64,000 nucleotides of DNA, taken from Luidia sarsii. Lineage: Eukaryota > Echinodermata > Asteroidea > Paxillosida > Luidiidae. Position numbers and translations under genes: made by a program. This document shows positions 12,370-25,000 of the stretch, piece after piece. The DNA lies in assembly GCA_949987565.1 (NCBI GenBank), contig OX465104.1, positions 8,547,680-8,611,679 on the forward strand. Reading direction: 5' to 3'. The notes below the pieces were generated by a model. The model was not told the origin of the DNA. It saw nothing but the letters and a program-made list of their open reading frames with translations, and ran no database searches. Positions within the stretch are counted from its first letter, which is position 1. Each line of letters starts with the position of its first letter.

Positions 12370-12475
12370 TGTCGATCTGGCATACACCATACTCTGGAGC
12401 GACTCAACGACAGTCCTCACCTGGATCCAGTCAGAATCTTGTAGATTCAAAGTCTTCGTCGGAACCCGTATACTG
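12330..12475 (+). pseudogene. RNase H fragment in a shifted frame
   Basis: Between the two main pol frames, the frame phase 2 segment reads LAQVVVKALDVDLAYTILWSD and continues to a KVFVGTRI stretch. These are the later RNase H motifs of BEL/Pao pol, including the WSDS aspartate. Compared with the family layout, a short stretch of about 10-15 residues just after AKSRVAP looks missing, so the first break is probably a small deletion. The frame returns to phase 1 near 12470, where P-Y-T-E-I-Q continues the domain. Confidence 0.75.
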
Positions 12476-14214
12476 AGATCCAGACACTTACTGAGGGAAG
12501 TGAGTGGCGCTATGTAAGAAGTGCAGACAACCCGGCCGATGACCTCACCCGTGGTCTCTCCGTTTCCCAGTTGGGAAAGGGCTCCAGATGGACTCTGGGA
12601 CCTCCGTGGCTCCTTGCACCTCCTGATGACTGGCAGAGTGAAAGCGCCTCAGTCTTGGCACAGACACGTGTGACGTCATCGGCAGAAGCCAGTGAGCTAA
12701 AGAAGACCTTCTGTGGGCTGACTGTCAGTGGACCTGTACAGCATCTAGACCTGAATACCTACGGAAGCTGGGCAGATCTGGTCGAGGCACTAGGTCACCA
12801 GATGTTTTCAGATGACCAACAAGTTGGTGGAGCACTGACAGCCGACCAGATTCACGAGGCTGAATTGCAACTCATCCTACGTGCGCAGGCAGAAACCTTC
12901 CCAGACGAGATAGCAGCACTCCAAGCAGGACAGGAGATGCTAAGGAACAGCCGCACCTTGGAGCTCGCCCCGGAGCTCGACCCAGACATGAAGGTTATCC
13001 GGGTCGGTGGCCGACTCAGGAAGTTGGCCCGAGGTGAAGCTGTTGAAATCGACCCCCAACCTATCCTCCTTGACCAGCATCACCCTGTGACCAAGCTACT
13101 AATTAAGGATGCTGATCATCACTTCGGTCACCAGGCAGGAACAGGGCAGGTGTTTGCCCACTTGAGGCGCAGGTTCTGGATTCTGCGTGGCCGTAGCACC
13201 ATCAGAGGCATACTCCGCAAATGTGCCGAATGTCGTCGCTGGCGTGCCAAACCAGAGGTTCCACGCATGGCCGACCTGCCCAAATGCCGACTCCGTCTAC
13301 ATTCCCCTCCATTCTACTCCACAGGAATGGATTGCTTCGGCCCCATGACAGTAAAGATTGGACGCCGACAGGAGAAGCGATGGGGCTTGCTGTTCAAGTG
13401 CCTGACCACTCGAGCTATCCATCTGGAGCTCGTGGAGCACTTGGATGCAGACCATTTCCTGATGGCCTACCGACGATTCGCATCCCGTCGTGGAACCCCC
13501 CACGAGCTACTCAGCGACTGTGGAACAAACTTCAAGGGAGCAGACACGGAGATCAGGAACGCCGTCATGCAGATGGAACCTGACTTGGTTCAGCGTCTCG
13601 CCAAGTACCGAGTAGCATTCCGTTTCAACCCGCCGAATGCTCCCCACTTTGGAGGCATCTGGGAACGTGAGGTTCGGTCAGTCAAGGGTGCCCTGAGAGG
13701 TGTCCTCCAGGATCGCACTGTCACCGAAGCAGTGCTCCGTACCGTGCTTACCGAGGCCGAAGGAATCCTGAATTCCAAGCCATTGGGATATGCCTCTTCA
13801 GAGTTAGCCGACCTCGACCCAGTCACACCCAACATGCTGTTGATGGGGCGGCGGGATCCTGCCCTACCGATGGCCATCTATGACGAAGCAGAGTTGAGAG
13901 GACGTCGCAGCTGGCGCCACAGTCAGGTCCTGGCTGACCAGTTCTGGCGCGCCTTCATCCGTCTCTACCTTCCAACTCTGCAAACCCGCCAGAAGTGGCA
14001 ACGTGAGACCGACAACCTGGCAGTTGGAGACGTGGTGATGATCGCAGATTACCAGCTTACCCGATCCCACTGGCCTGTGGGAACCGTGTCTGACCTCCTA
14101 CCTAGCAGCGATGACCGAGTCCGTGCCGTCTGCGTCAGAGTTGGCAACAAGGAATTCAGACGTCCTGTGGCCCGACTGGTGAGGTTGTCCAAGTGCGAAG
14201 ACAACGAGAACTGA
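12466..14214 (+). pseudogene. pol: BEL/Pao pol: end of RNase H, integrase and C-terminal domain
   Basis: Open from about 12466; the first ATG at 12571 is internal. SADNPADDLTRG closes RNase H. The integrase zinc-binding domain is at about 13110-13250 (DHHFGHQAGTGQ then CAECRRW). The DDE core follows: GMDCFGPM (first Asp), LLSDCGTNFKG (second Asp) and NPPNAPHFGGIWEREVRSVK (Glu). The C-terminal DUF5641-like domain, at about 13900-14195, begins SQVLADQFWRAF and contains LAVGDVVMI. Integrase itself is uninterrupted with all catalytic residues present. Confidence 0.9.
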
Positions 14215-14349
14215 GTCGCATCTGGTAGTGCTACCAGCTACTATCTTCTCATGCCAACCTGCAAGCAGTGATTGCTAACCAGAACCCGATTTGAACTTTG
14301 ACTTGTTTTTTAAAGTTAGTTCTTAGTTGTTGCGAATTTCCTTAAGAAA

Positions 14350-14363
14350 TTCGGGGGCGGCCA
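14350..14363 (+). other. Candidate polypurine tract before the 3' LTR
   Basis: The sequence TTCGGGGGCGGCCA directly precedes the TGTTGAAA start of the 3' LTR. A G-rich tract here would prime plus-strand DNA synthesis. It is short and interrupted by pyrimidines. Confidence 0.4.
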
Positions 14364-14746
14364 TGTTGAAACTGGTCTACTTCAGCCAAGAGAGGGCGCC
14401 GTTTCATTTTAGTGCATGCAGGTTTATGTACATGTATGTACTTTCTTATTTACAACGATTGAGGGCGCTATTCGCCACCACAGCAAAACCATCATGGCTC
14501 CCACCATCCGTTCACAGATTCTACCGTAAAACATCCATTCCAATCCCCCAATTTTCAAGGTCTTATTACTGGCAAAAAAAGAAAAAAGAAAACAAACACA
14601 AAAAAGGAAAGAGAAGATCAAGTTGAAACCAGAAAACCGTCTCCGTGTTGTTCTCTACATGTTATATCTGCCAGTGTTAGACTCCCCCCGACCAAGTAGC
14701 CAAGGCTTGATACCCCAATCAGCCCAATTCCCACCGTCTCTCTACA
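14364..14746 (+). repeat. 3' long terminal repeat
   Basis: 383 bp, from TGTTGAAACTGG to CTCTCTACA. It is near-identical to the 5' LTR and followed directly by CCCTG and resumed 21-bp satellite. Confidence 0.95.
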
Positions 14747-15990
14747 CCCTGGCATTACCTTGATGCCCCTGCACATTACTATATGGCCCTTGCATATTAC
14801 CTTGAGGCCCTGCAAATTACCTTGATCCCCCTAGTCATTGATGCCTCATGTTCATTACCTTGGGCATAACCTTGAAGCCCCTGCACATTACCTTGATGCC
14901 CCTGGCCATTACCTGGATGACCCTGGGCATTACATTGATGTCCCTGGGCATAACCTTGACGCCCCTGCACATTACCTTGATGCCCTGCATATTACCTTGA
15001 GGCCCCTGCTTAATACATTGATGGCCCTGCATAATATTATTACCTTGAGGCCCCTGCTTAAAACCTTGATGCCGCTAGTCATTGATGCTCCATGTTCATT
15101 ACCTTGGGCATTATCTTGAAGCCCCTGCACATTAACTTGATGCCCCTTGGCATTACGTTGATGCTTCTGGGCATTACCTTGATTCCCCCTGGGCATTTCC
15201 GTGATACTCATGGCATTACCTTTATGCCCCTTGGCATTACCTTGATGCCCCTGCACATTACATTGATGCCCCTAACATTGATGCCCCAAGTCATTAATGC
15301 CTTAAGTTCATTACCTTGGGCATTGCCTTGATGCCCCATGGCATTACCTTGAAGCCCCTGCACATAACCTTGATACCCTTGGGCATCTCCTCGATGCCCC
15401 TGGGTATAACCTTGATGCCCCTGGGCATTACCTTGATTCCCCGTGGGCATTACCTTGATACTCAATGGCATTACCTTTATGCCCCTAGGCATTACCTTGA
15501 TGCCCCTGCACATAACCTTGATACCCTTGGGCATCTCCTCGATGCCCCTGGGTATAACCTTGATGCCCCTGGGCATTACCTTGATTCCCCATGGGCATTA
15601 CCTTGATACTCAATGGCATTACCTTTATGCCCCTACGCATTACCTTGATGCCCCTGCACATAACCTTGATACCCTTGGGCATCTCCTCGATGCCCCTGGG
15701 TATAACCTTGATGCCCCCGGGCATTACCTTGATACCCCTGGGCATAACCTTGATACCACTTGGCATGACCTTGATATCCCTGGGCATGACCTTGATGTCC
15801 TTCGGCATTACATTGATGCCCCTGCATATTACCTTGAGGCCCCTGCACAATACCTTGATGCCCTTAGTCATTGATGTCCCTAGTCATTGATGTCCCATGT
15901 TCATTACCTTGGTCATTACCTTGATGCCCCATGGCATTACCTTGATAACCCTGGGCATTAACTTGACACCCTGGGCATTATTTTGAAGCC
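14747..15990 (+). repeat. 21-bp satellite array, forward domain (right part)
   Basis: Continuation of the forward array after the retrotransposon. Three near-identical blocks of about 147 bp (seven monomers, each containing a CTCAATGGCATTACC or similar monomer plus GGGCATCTCCTCGATGCC) lie between about 15370 and 15740. The domain ends at an orientation switch near 15990. Confidence 0.95.
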
Positions 15991-16002
15991 TGAAGGGGCT
16001 TC
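15985..16002. repeat. Orientation switch 1 (short palindrome)
   Basis: GAAGCC, a 6-base spacer TGAAGG, and GGCTTC form an inverted repeat exactly where the satellite changes from forward to reverse. Left of it all monomers read CATTACCTTGATG on the plus strand; right of it all read CATCAAGGTAATG. Confidence 0.85.
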
Positions 16003-19000
16003 ATGGCAATGTGCAGGGGCATGAAGGTAATGCCCAGGGGCATCAAGGTAATGTGCAGCGACATCAGGGTTATTTCCAGGAGCAACAAGGTAATTCGAAG
16101 GGCCCTCAAGGTATTGCCCATAAAGGTATTGTCCAGGGGCCTCAAGATAATACCCAGGGGCATCAAGGTAATGCCCAGGGTATTAAGGTAATGCTCAGGG
16201 GTATCAAGGTAATGCCTTGGGGTATCAAAGTAATAGCCAGGGTATTACCAAGGTAATGTCAAGTGCCATCAAGGTATTGTCCAGGGACATCAAGGTAATG
16301 TGAATGAGCTTCAAGGTAATATGCAGGGGTATTAGGGTAATGCCCAGAGGCATCAAGGTAATGCCCAGAGGCATCAAAATAATGCCCAGGGGTATCAAGG
16401 TAATACCCAGGGGCACCAAGGTAATGTCCAGGGCTATCAAGGTAACGCCCAGGGTCATCAAGGTAATGTGCAGGGGCTTCAAGATAACCTTGACTAGGGG
16501 AATCAAGGTTATATGCAAGGGCATCAAGGTAATGTGCAGGGGCATCATGGTAATGTCCAGGGGTATCAAGGTAATGTCCAGGGGCATCGAGGTAATGACC
16601 AAGGGCATCAGGGTAATACCCAGGGGCACCAAGGTAATTCCAAGGGGTAGCAAGGTAATGCCCGGGACAATCAAGGTAATACCCAGGGTCATCAAGGTAA
16701 TGTGCAGGGGCATCAAGGTAATGCCCAGGGGCATCAGGGTAATATCCACGGGACCAAGGTAATGCGAAGGGGCATCAAGGTAATACCTAAGGTAATCTCC
16801 AGGGCTATCAAGGTATTACCCAGGGGCATCAAGGTAATGTGCAGGGGCATCAACATAATGCACAAAGGTAATGAACATGGGAATCAATGACTAGGGCATC
16901 AAGGTAATATGCAGGGGCCTCAAGGTAATATGCAGGGGCCTCAATGTAATATGCAGGGGCCTCAAGGTAATATGCAGGGGCCTCAATGTAATATGCAGGG
17001 GCATCGAGGTTATGTGCAGGGGCATCAAGGTAATGCCCAAGGGCATCAGGGTAATACCCAGGGGCACCAAGGTAATGCCAAGGGGCATCAAGGTAATGCC
17101 CAGGGGTATTGAGGTAATACCCAGTGGCACCAAGGTAATGTCCAGGGCTATCAAAGTAATGCCCAGGGGCATCAAGGTAATGTGCAGGGGCTCCAAGGTA
17201 ATGACAATGGGCATCAAGGTAATGCCCAGGGGCATCAAGGTAATGCTCAGGGGCATCAAAGTTATGCCCAGGGCTATCAAGTTAATGCCAAGGGGTATCA
17301 ATGTAATGTGCAGGCGCTTCAAGATAATATGCAGGAGCATCAAGGTATTGCCCAGGGTCATCGGGGTAATACCCAGGGGCATCAAGGTAATGCAAAGGGC
17401 GTCAAGAGGTAATGCACATGGACATCAAGGTAATGCGGAGGGGCACCAAGGTAATGCCCAGGGGCATCAAGGAAAAGCCCAGGGGCATCAAGGTGATGCA
17501 AAGGGGCATCAAGGAAATGCCCAGGGGCACCAAGGTAATGCAAATGGGCATCAAGGTAATGCCCAGGGGCATCAAGGTAATGCCAAGGGCCATCAAGGTG
17601 AGGCCCATTGCATTAGGAGGTAATGCCCAAGGAGATTAAGGTAATATGCAGGGGCTTCAAGATAATGCACAAGGTAATGAACATGGGGCATCAATTACTA
17701 GGGGCATCAAGGTAATGTGCAAAGGCCTCAAGGTAATAAGCAGGGGCACCAAGGTTATGCCAAGGGCCAACAAGTTATTGCCCAGGGGCAATGATGTAAT
17801 GCCCAGGGCTATCAAGGTAATGCCAAGGGGGATTAAGGTAATGTGCACGGGCTTCAAGATAATGCAAAAAAGGTAATGAACTTGGCTTCAAGATAATGTC
17901 CAAGGTAATGCCCAGGGCATCAAGGTAATTCCCTGAGGCTTCAAGGTAATATGCAGAGGCATCAAGGTAATGCCAAGGTGCATCCAGGTGATGCCCAGCC
18001 CATAAATAGGTAATACACATGGGCATCAAGGTAATGCACAGGGGCACCAAGGTAATACCAATGGGCATCAAGGTAATGCCCAGGGACATCAAGGTAATGC
18101 CCAGGGGCATCAAGGTGCTGCCAAGGGGGATCAAGGTAATGTGCACGGGCTTCAAGATAATGCAAAAAAGGTAATGAACATGGTCATCAATGACTAGGGG
18201 CATAAAGGTAATATGCAGGGGCATCAAGGTAATGCCCAGGCCATAAAGAGCTAATACACATGGGCATCAAGGATATGCAAATGTGCATCAATATAATGCC
18301 ATGGGGCATAATCATGGTAATATCAAGGGGCATCAAGGTGATGCCCAGGGCGTCAAGAAAAAATGCACATGGGCATCAAGGTAATGCCAAGGGGCATCAA
18401 GGTGATGCCCAGTGCATTACGAGGTAATGCCCAGGGAATTAAGGTAATATGTAGGGGCTTCAAGATAATGCACAAGGTAATGAACATGGGGCATCAATTA
18501 CTAGGGGCATCAAGGTAATTTGCAGGGGCCTCAAGGTAATTTGCAGGGGCCTCAAGGTAATGCCAATGGCCAGCAAGTTATTGCCCAGGGGCATCGAGGT
18601 AATGCCCAGGGGCATCGAGGTAATGCCCAGGGGCATCAAGGTAATGCCAAGGTGCATCAAGGAGATGCCCAGGGCATAAAAAGGTAATACACATGGGCAT
18701 CAAGGTAATGCATAATTATGTGCATCAAGATGATGCCCAGGGGCATCAAGGTAATGCCCAGGGGCATCAAGGTGATGTCCAGGGCGTCAAGAGGTAATGC
18801 ACATGGGCATCAAGGTAATGCCTAGGGGCATCAAGGTAATGTCCAGGGGCATAAAAGTTATGCCAAGGGCTATCAAGTTAATGCCAAGGGGTTTCAAGAT
18901 AATGTGCAGGCACCTCAAGATAATATGAAGGAGCATCAAGGTAATGCCCAGGGGCATCAAGGTAATACCCAAGGGCACCAAGGTAATGCCAAGGGGCATC

Positions 19001-22000
19001 AAGGTAATGCCCAGGGGAATGAAGGTAATACCTAGGGAACCAAGGTAATGTCCAGAGCTATCAAAGTAATACCAAGGGGCATCAAGGTAATGTGCAGGGC
19101 ATAAAGATAATGCACAAAGGTAATGAACATAGCCATCAATGATTTGGGGCCTCAAGGTAATATGCAGGGGCCTCAAGGTAATATGCATGGACATCAAGGT
19201 AATGTGCAGGGGCATCAAGGTAATGCCCAGGGGCATCGGGGTAATACTCAGGGATACCAAGGTAATGCCAAGGGGCATCAAGGTAATGCCAAGGGAATCA
19301 AGTTAATACCTAGGGCACCAAGAAAATGTCTGCGGCTATCAAAGTAATACCAAGGGGCATCAAGGTAAAGTGCAGGGGCATCAGGATAATGCACAGAGGT
19401 AATGAACATGGGCATCAATGACAAGGGGCATCAAGGTTATATGCAGGGGCCTCAAGATAATATGCAGGGGCATCAAGGTAATGCCCAAGGGCATCAGGGT
19501 ATAACATAGGGGCACCAAGGTAATGCCAAGGGGCATCAAGGTAATGCCCAGGGGTATCAAGGTAATACCTAAGGTAATCTCCAGGGCCATTAAGGTAATA
19601 CCCAGGGGCATAAGGTAATGTGCAGGGGCATCAAGAAAATGCACAAAGATAATGAACATGGGCATTAATGACTAGGGGCATCAAGGTTATTTGCAGGGGC
19701 ATCAAAGTAATGTGCATGGGCATCAAGGTAATGCCCAGGGAATCGAGGTAATGCCCAGGGGAATCAAGGTAATGTGCAGGGTCATCAAGATACTGCCCAC
19801 GGTAATGAACATGGGGATCAATTACTAGGGGCATCAAGGTAATATGCAGGGGCATCAAGGTAATGCCAAGGTGCATCCAGGTGATGCCCAGGCCATAAAG
19901 AGGTAATACACATGGGCATCAAGGTAATGCACATGTGCATCAAGGTAATGCACATGTGCATCAAGATAATGCCATGGGGCATGAAGGAAATGCCCGGGGG
20001 CATCAAGGTAATATCAAGGGGCATCAAGGTGTTGCCCAGGACGTCAAGAGGTAATGCACACGGGCATCAAGGAAATGCACAGGGGCACGGTAATGCCAAT
20101 GGGCATCAAGGTAATGCCCAGGGACATCAAGGTAATGCCCAGGGGCATCCATGTGATGCCAAGGGGCATCAAGGTGATGCCCTGGGGCATCAAGGTAATG
20201 CCCAGGGGCATCAAGGTGATGCCAAGGGGCATCAAGGTGATGCCCAGTGCATTAAGAGGTAATGCCCAGGGATTTAAGGTAATATGTTGGGGCTTCAAGA
20301 TAATGCACAAGGTAATGAACATGGGGCATCAATTACTAGGGGCATCAAGGTATTGTGCAGTGGCCTTAAGGTAATAGGCAGGGGCACCAAGGTAATGCCA
20401 AGGGTCAGCAAGTTATTGCCCAGGCGCATCGAGGTAATGAACAGGGGCATGAAGGTAATGCCAAGGTGCATCAAGGTGATGCCCAGGGCATAAAGAGGTA
20501 ATACACATGGGCATCAAGGTAATGCAGATGTGCATCAAGATGATGCCCAGGGGCATCAAGGTAATGCCCAGGGGCAGAAAGGTAATGCCAATGGGCATCA
20601 AGGTAATGCCCAGGGGCATAAAGGTAATGCCCAAGGGCATCAAGGTAATGCCCAGTGCAATAAGAGGTAATGCCAAGGGGCATCAAGGTGATGCCCTGGG
20701 GTAAGAAGTAATGCCAAGGGGGATTAAGGTAATATGCAGGGGCTTCAAGATAATGCAACAGGTAATGACCATGGGGAATCAATTACTAGGGGCATCAAGG
20801 TAACGTGCAGGGGCCTCAAGGTAATAAGCAGGGTTACCAAGGTAATGCCAAGGGCCAGCAAGGAAATGCCCAGGGGCATCGAGGTGATGCACAGGGGCAT
20901 CAAGGAAATGCCCAGGGGCACCAAGGGAACGCCAATGGGCATCGAGGTAATGCCCAGGGGCATCAAGGGAATGCCCTGGGGCATAAAGGTAATGCCAAGG
21001 GGCATCAAGATAATGCCCAGGGCGTCAAGAGGTAATGCACATGGGCATCAAGGTAATGCGCAAGGGCACCAAGGTAATGCCAAGGGGCATCAAGGAAATG
21101 CCCACGAGCATCGATGTGATGCACAGGGGCATCAAAAAAATGCCCAGGGGCACCAAGGGAATGCCAATGGGCATCAAGGTAATGCCCAGGGGCATCAAGG
21201 GAATGCCCTGGGGCATAAAGGTAATGCCAAGGGGCATCAACGTGATGCCCAGGGCGTCAAGAGGTAATGCACATGGGCATCAAGGTAATGCGCAGGGGCA
21301 CCAAGGTAATGCCAAGGGGCATCAAGGAAATGCCCACGAGCATCGATGTGATGCACAGGGGCATCAAGGAAATGCCCAGGGGCACCAAGGGAATGCCAAT
21401 GGGCATCAAGGTAATGCCCAGGGCCATCATGGGAATGCCCAGGGGCATCAATATCATGCCAAGGACCATCACGGTGATGCCTATTGCAGTAAGAGGTAAT
21501 GCCCAAGGGGATTAAGGTAATATGCAGGGGCTTCAAGATAATGCACAAGGTAATGAACATGAGGCATCAATTACTAGGGGCATCGAGGTAATGCCCAGGG
21601 GCATCAAGGTACTGCCAAGGGCGTCAAGAGGTAATGCACATGGGCATCAAGGTAATCCGGAGGGGCACCAAGGTAATGCCCAGGGGCATCAAGGAAATGC
21701 CCAGGGGCATCAAGGTGATGCAAAGGGGCATCAAGGAAATGCCCAGGGGCACCAAGGTAATGCCAATGTGCATCAAGGTAATGCCCAGGGGCATCAAGGT
21801 AATGCCAAGGGCCATCAAGATGATGCCCATTGCATTAAGAGGTAATGCCCAAGGGGATTAAGGTAATATGCAGGGGCTTCAAGATAATGCGCAAGGTAAT
21901 GCACATGGGCATCAATTACTAGGGGCATCAAGGTAATGTGCAGGGGCCTCAAGGTAATAAGCAGGGGCACCAAGGTTATGCCAAGGGCCAGCAAGTTCTT

Positions 22001-25000
22001 GCCCAGGGGAATCGATGTAATGCCTGGGGCTATCAAGGTAATGCCAAGGGGGATTAAGGTAATATGCACGGGCTTCAAGATAATGCAAAAAAGTTAATGA
22101 ACATGGCCATCAATGACTAGCGGCATCAAGGTAATATGCAGGGGCATCAAGGTAATGCCAAGGTGCATCAAGGTGATGCCCAGGCCATCAAGAGGTTATA
22201 CACATGGGCATCAAGGTAATGCACATGTGCATCAAGATAATGCCATGGGGCATGAAGGAAATGCCCAGGGGCATCAAGGTAATATCAAGGGGCATCAAGG
22301 TGTTGCCCAGGGCGTCAAGAGGAAATGCACATGGGCATCAAGGTAATGCACAGGGGCACCAAGGTAACGCCAAAGGGCATCAAGGTAATGCCCAGGGACA
22401 TCAAGAAAATGTCCAGGGGCATCCAGGTGATGCAAAGGGGCATCAAGGTGATGCCCTGGGGCATTAAGGTAATGCCAAGGGGCATCAAGGTGATGCCCAG
22501 TGCATTTAGAGGTAATGCCCAGGGAATTAAGGTAATATATAGGGGCTTCAAGATAATGCACAAGGTAATGAACATGGGGCATCAATTACTAGGGGCATCA
22601 AGGTAATAGGCAGGGGCACCAAGGTAATGCCAAGGGTCAGGAAGTTATTGCCCAGGCGCATCGAGGTAATGCCCAGGGGCATAAAAGTTATGCCAAGGTG
22701 CATCAAGGTGATGCCCAGGCCATAAAGAGGTAATACACATGGGCATCAAGGTAATGCACATGGGCTTCAAGATGATGCCCAGGGGCATCAAGGGAATATC
22801 AAGGGGCATCAAGGTGATGCCCAGGGCTTCAAGAGGTAATGCACATGGGCATCAAGGTAATGCACAGGGGCACCAAGTTAATGCCAATGGGCATCAAGGT
22901 AATGCCCAGGGACATCAAGGTAATGCCCAGGGGCATCAAGGTGATGCCAAGGGGCATCAAGGTGATGCCCAGGGACATCAAGGTAATGCCCGGGGGCATC
23001 AAGGTAATGCCAAGGGTCATCAAGGTGATGCCCAGTGCATTAAGAGGTAATGCCCAGGGAATTAAGGTAATATGTAGGGGCTTCAAGATAATGCACAAAG
23101 TAATGAACATGGGGCATCAATTACTAGGGGCATCAAGGTATTGTGCCGCGGCCTCAAGGTAATAGGCAGGGGCACCAAGGTAATGCCAGGGGTCAGCAAA
23201 TTATTACCCAGGCGCATCGAGGTAATGCCCAGGGGAATAAAGGTAATGCCAAGGTGCATCAAGGTGATGCCGAGGTCATAAAGAGGTAATAGACATGGGC
23301 ATCCAGGTAATGCACATGTGCATCAAGATGATGCCCAGGGGCATCGAGGTAATGCCCAGGGGCATCGAGGTAATGCCCAGGGGCATCAAGGAAATGCCCA
23401 GGGGCATCACGGTAATGTCAGGGGCATCAAGTTGATGCCCAGGGCGTCAAGAGGTAATGCACGTGGGCATCAAGGTAATGCACAGGGGCATCAAGGTAAT
23501 GCACAGGGGCATCAAGGTAATGCCAATGGGCATCAAGGTAATGCCTAGGGGCTTCAAGGTAATGCCCATGGACATCAAGGTTATGCCAAGGGGCATCAAG
23601 GTGATGCCCAGGGCCATCAAGGTAATTCCAAGGGGCATCAAGGTGATGCCAATTGCATTAAGAGGTAATACCCAGGGGGATTAAGGGTAATATGCAGGGG
23701 CTTCAAGATAATGCACAAGGTAATGAACATGGGGCATCAATTACTAAGGGCATCAATTACAAGGGGCGTCAATTACTAGGGGCATCAAGGTAATGTGCAG
23801 GGGCCTCAAGGAAATAAGCATTGGCACCAAGGTAATGCAAAGGGCCAGCAAGTTATTGCCCAGGGGCAGCGAGGTAATGCCCAGGGACATCAAGGTAATG
23901 CCAAGATGCATAAAGGTGATGCCCAGGGCATAAAGAGGTTATACACATGGGCATCAAGGTAATGCACATGTGCATCAAGATGATGCCCAGAGGCATCAAG
24001 GTAATGCCCAGGGGCATCAAGGTAATGCCCAGGGGCATCAAGGTGATGCCCAGGGCGTCAAGAGGTAATGCAAAAAGGCATCAAGGTAATGCGCTGGGGC
24101 ACCAAGGTAATGCCAAGGGGCATCAAGGAAATGCCCAGGGGCACCGAGGGAATGCCAATGGGCATCAAGGTAATGCCAAGGGGCATCAAGGTGATGCCCA
24201 GGGCGTCAAGAGGTAATGCATATGGGCATCAGGGTAATGCGCAGGGGCACCAAGGTAATGCCAAGGGGCATCAAGGAAATGCCCAGGGGCATCGAGGTGA
24301 TGCACAGGGGCATCGAGGTGATGCACAGGGGCATCAAGGAAATGCCCAGGGGCACCAAGGGAATGCCAATGGGCATCAAGGTAATGCCCAGGGGCATCAA
24401 GGGAATGCACAGGGGCATCAGGAAATGCCCAGGGGCACCAAGGGAATGCCAATGGGCATCAAGGTAATGGCCAGGGGAATCAAGGGAATGCCCAGGGGCA
24501 TCAAGATAATTCCAAGGGCCATCAAGGTGATGCCCATTGCATTAAGAGGTAATGCCCAAGGGGATTAAGGTAATTTGCAGGGGCTTCAAGATAATGCACA
24601 AGGTAATGAACATGGGGCATCAATTACTAGGGGCATCGAGGTAATGCCCAGGGGCACCAAGGTAATGCCCAGGGGCATCAAGGAAATTTGCAGGTGCCTC
24701 AAGATAATAAGCAGGGGCACAAAGGTAATGCAAATGGCCAGCAAGTTATTGCCCAGCGGCAGCGAGGTAATGCCCAGGGACATCAAGGTAATGCCAAGAT
24801 GCATCAAGGTGATGCCCAGGGCATAAAGACGTTATACACATTGGCATCAAGGTAATGCACATGTGCATCAAGATGATGCCCAGGGGAATCAAGGTAATGC
24901 CCAGGGGCATCAATGTTATGTCAAGGGGCATCAAGGTGATGCCCAGGGCGTCAAGAGGTAATGCACATGGGCATCAAGGTAAAGCGCAGGGGCACCAAGG

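Larger units (their letters stand above)
7686..14746 (+). mobile_element. BEL/Pao LTR retrotransposon inserted in the satellite
   Basis: A complete 7.06-kb element with TG...CA LTRs (7686-8066 and 14364-14746), a primer-binding-site candidate, gag, protease, reverse transcriptase, RNase H and integrase, flanked by CCCTG duplications. The order protease-RT-RNase H-integrase, the DUF1759-type gag and the DUF5641-type domain after integrase identify BEL/Pao (Belpaoviridae) rather than Gypsy or Copia. No envelope-like frame is present. The LTRs differ by only about two substitutions and two single-base length changes, so insertion was recent. The coding frame is broken or shifted at three places, so this copy is probably not autonomous unless one of these is a programmed shift. 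Confidence 0.95.
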
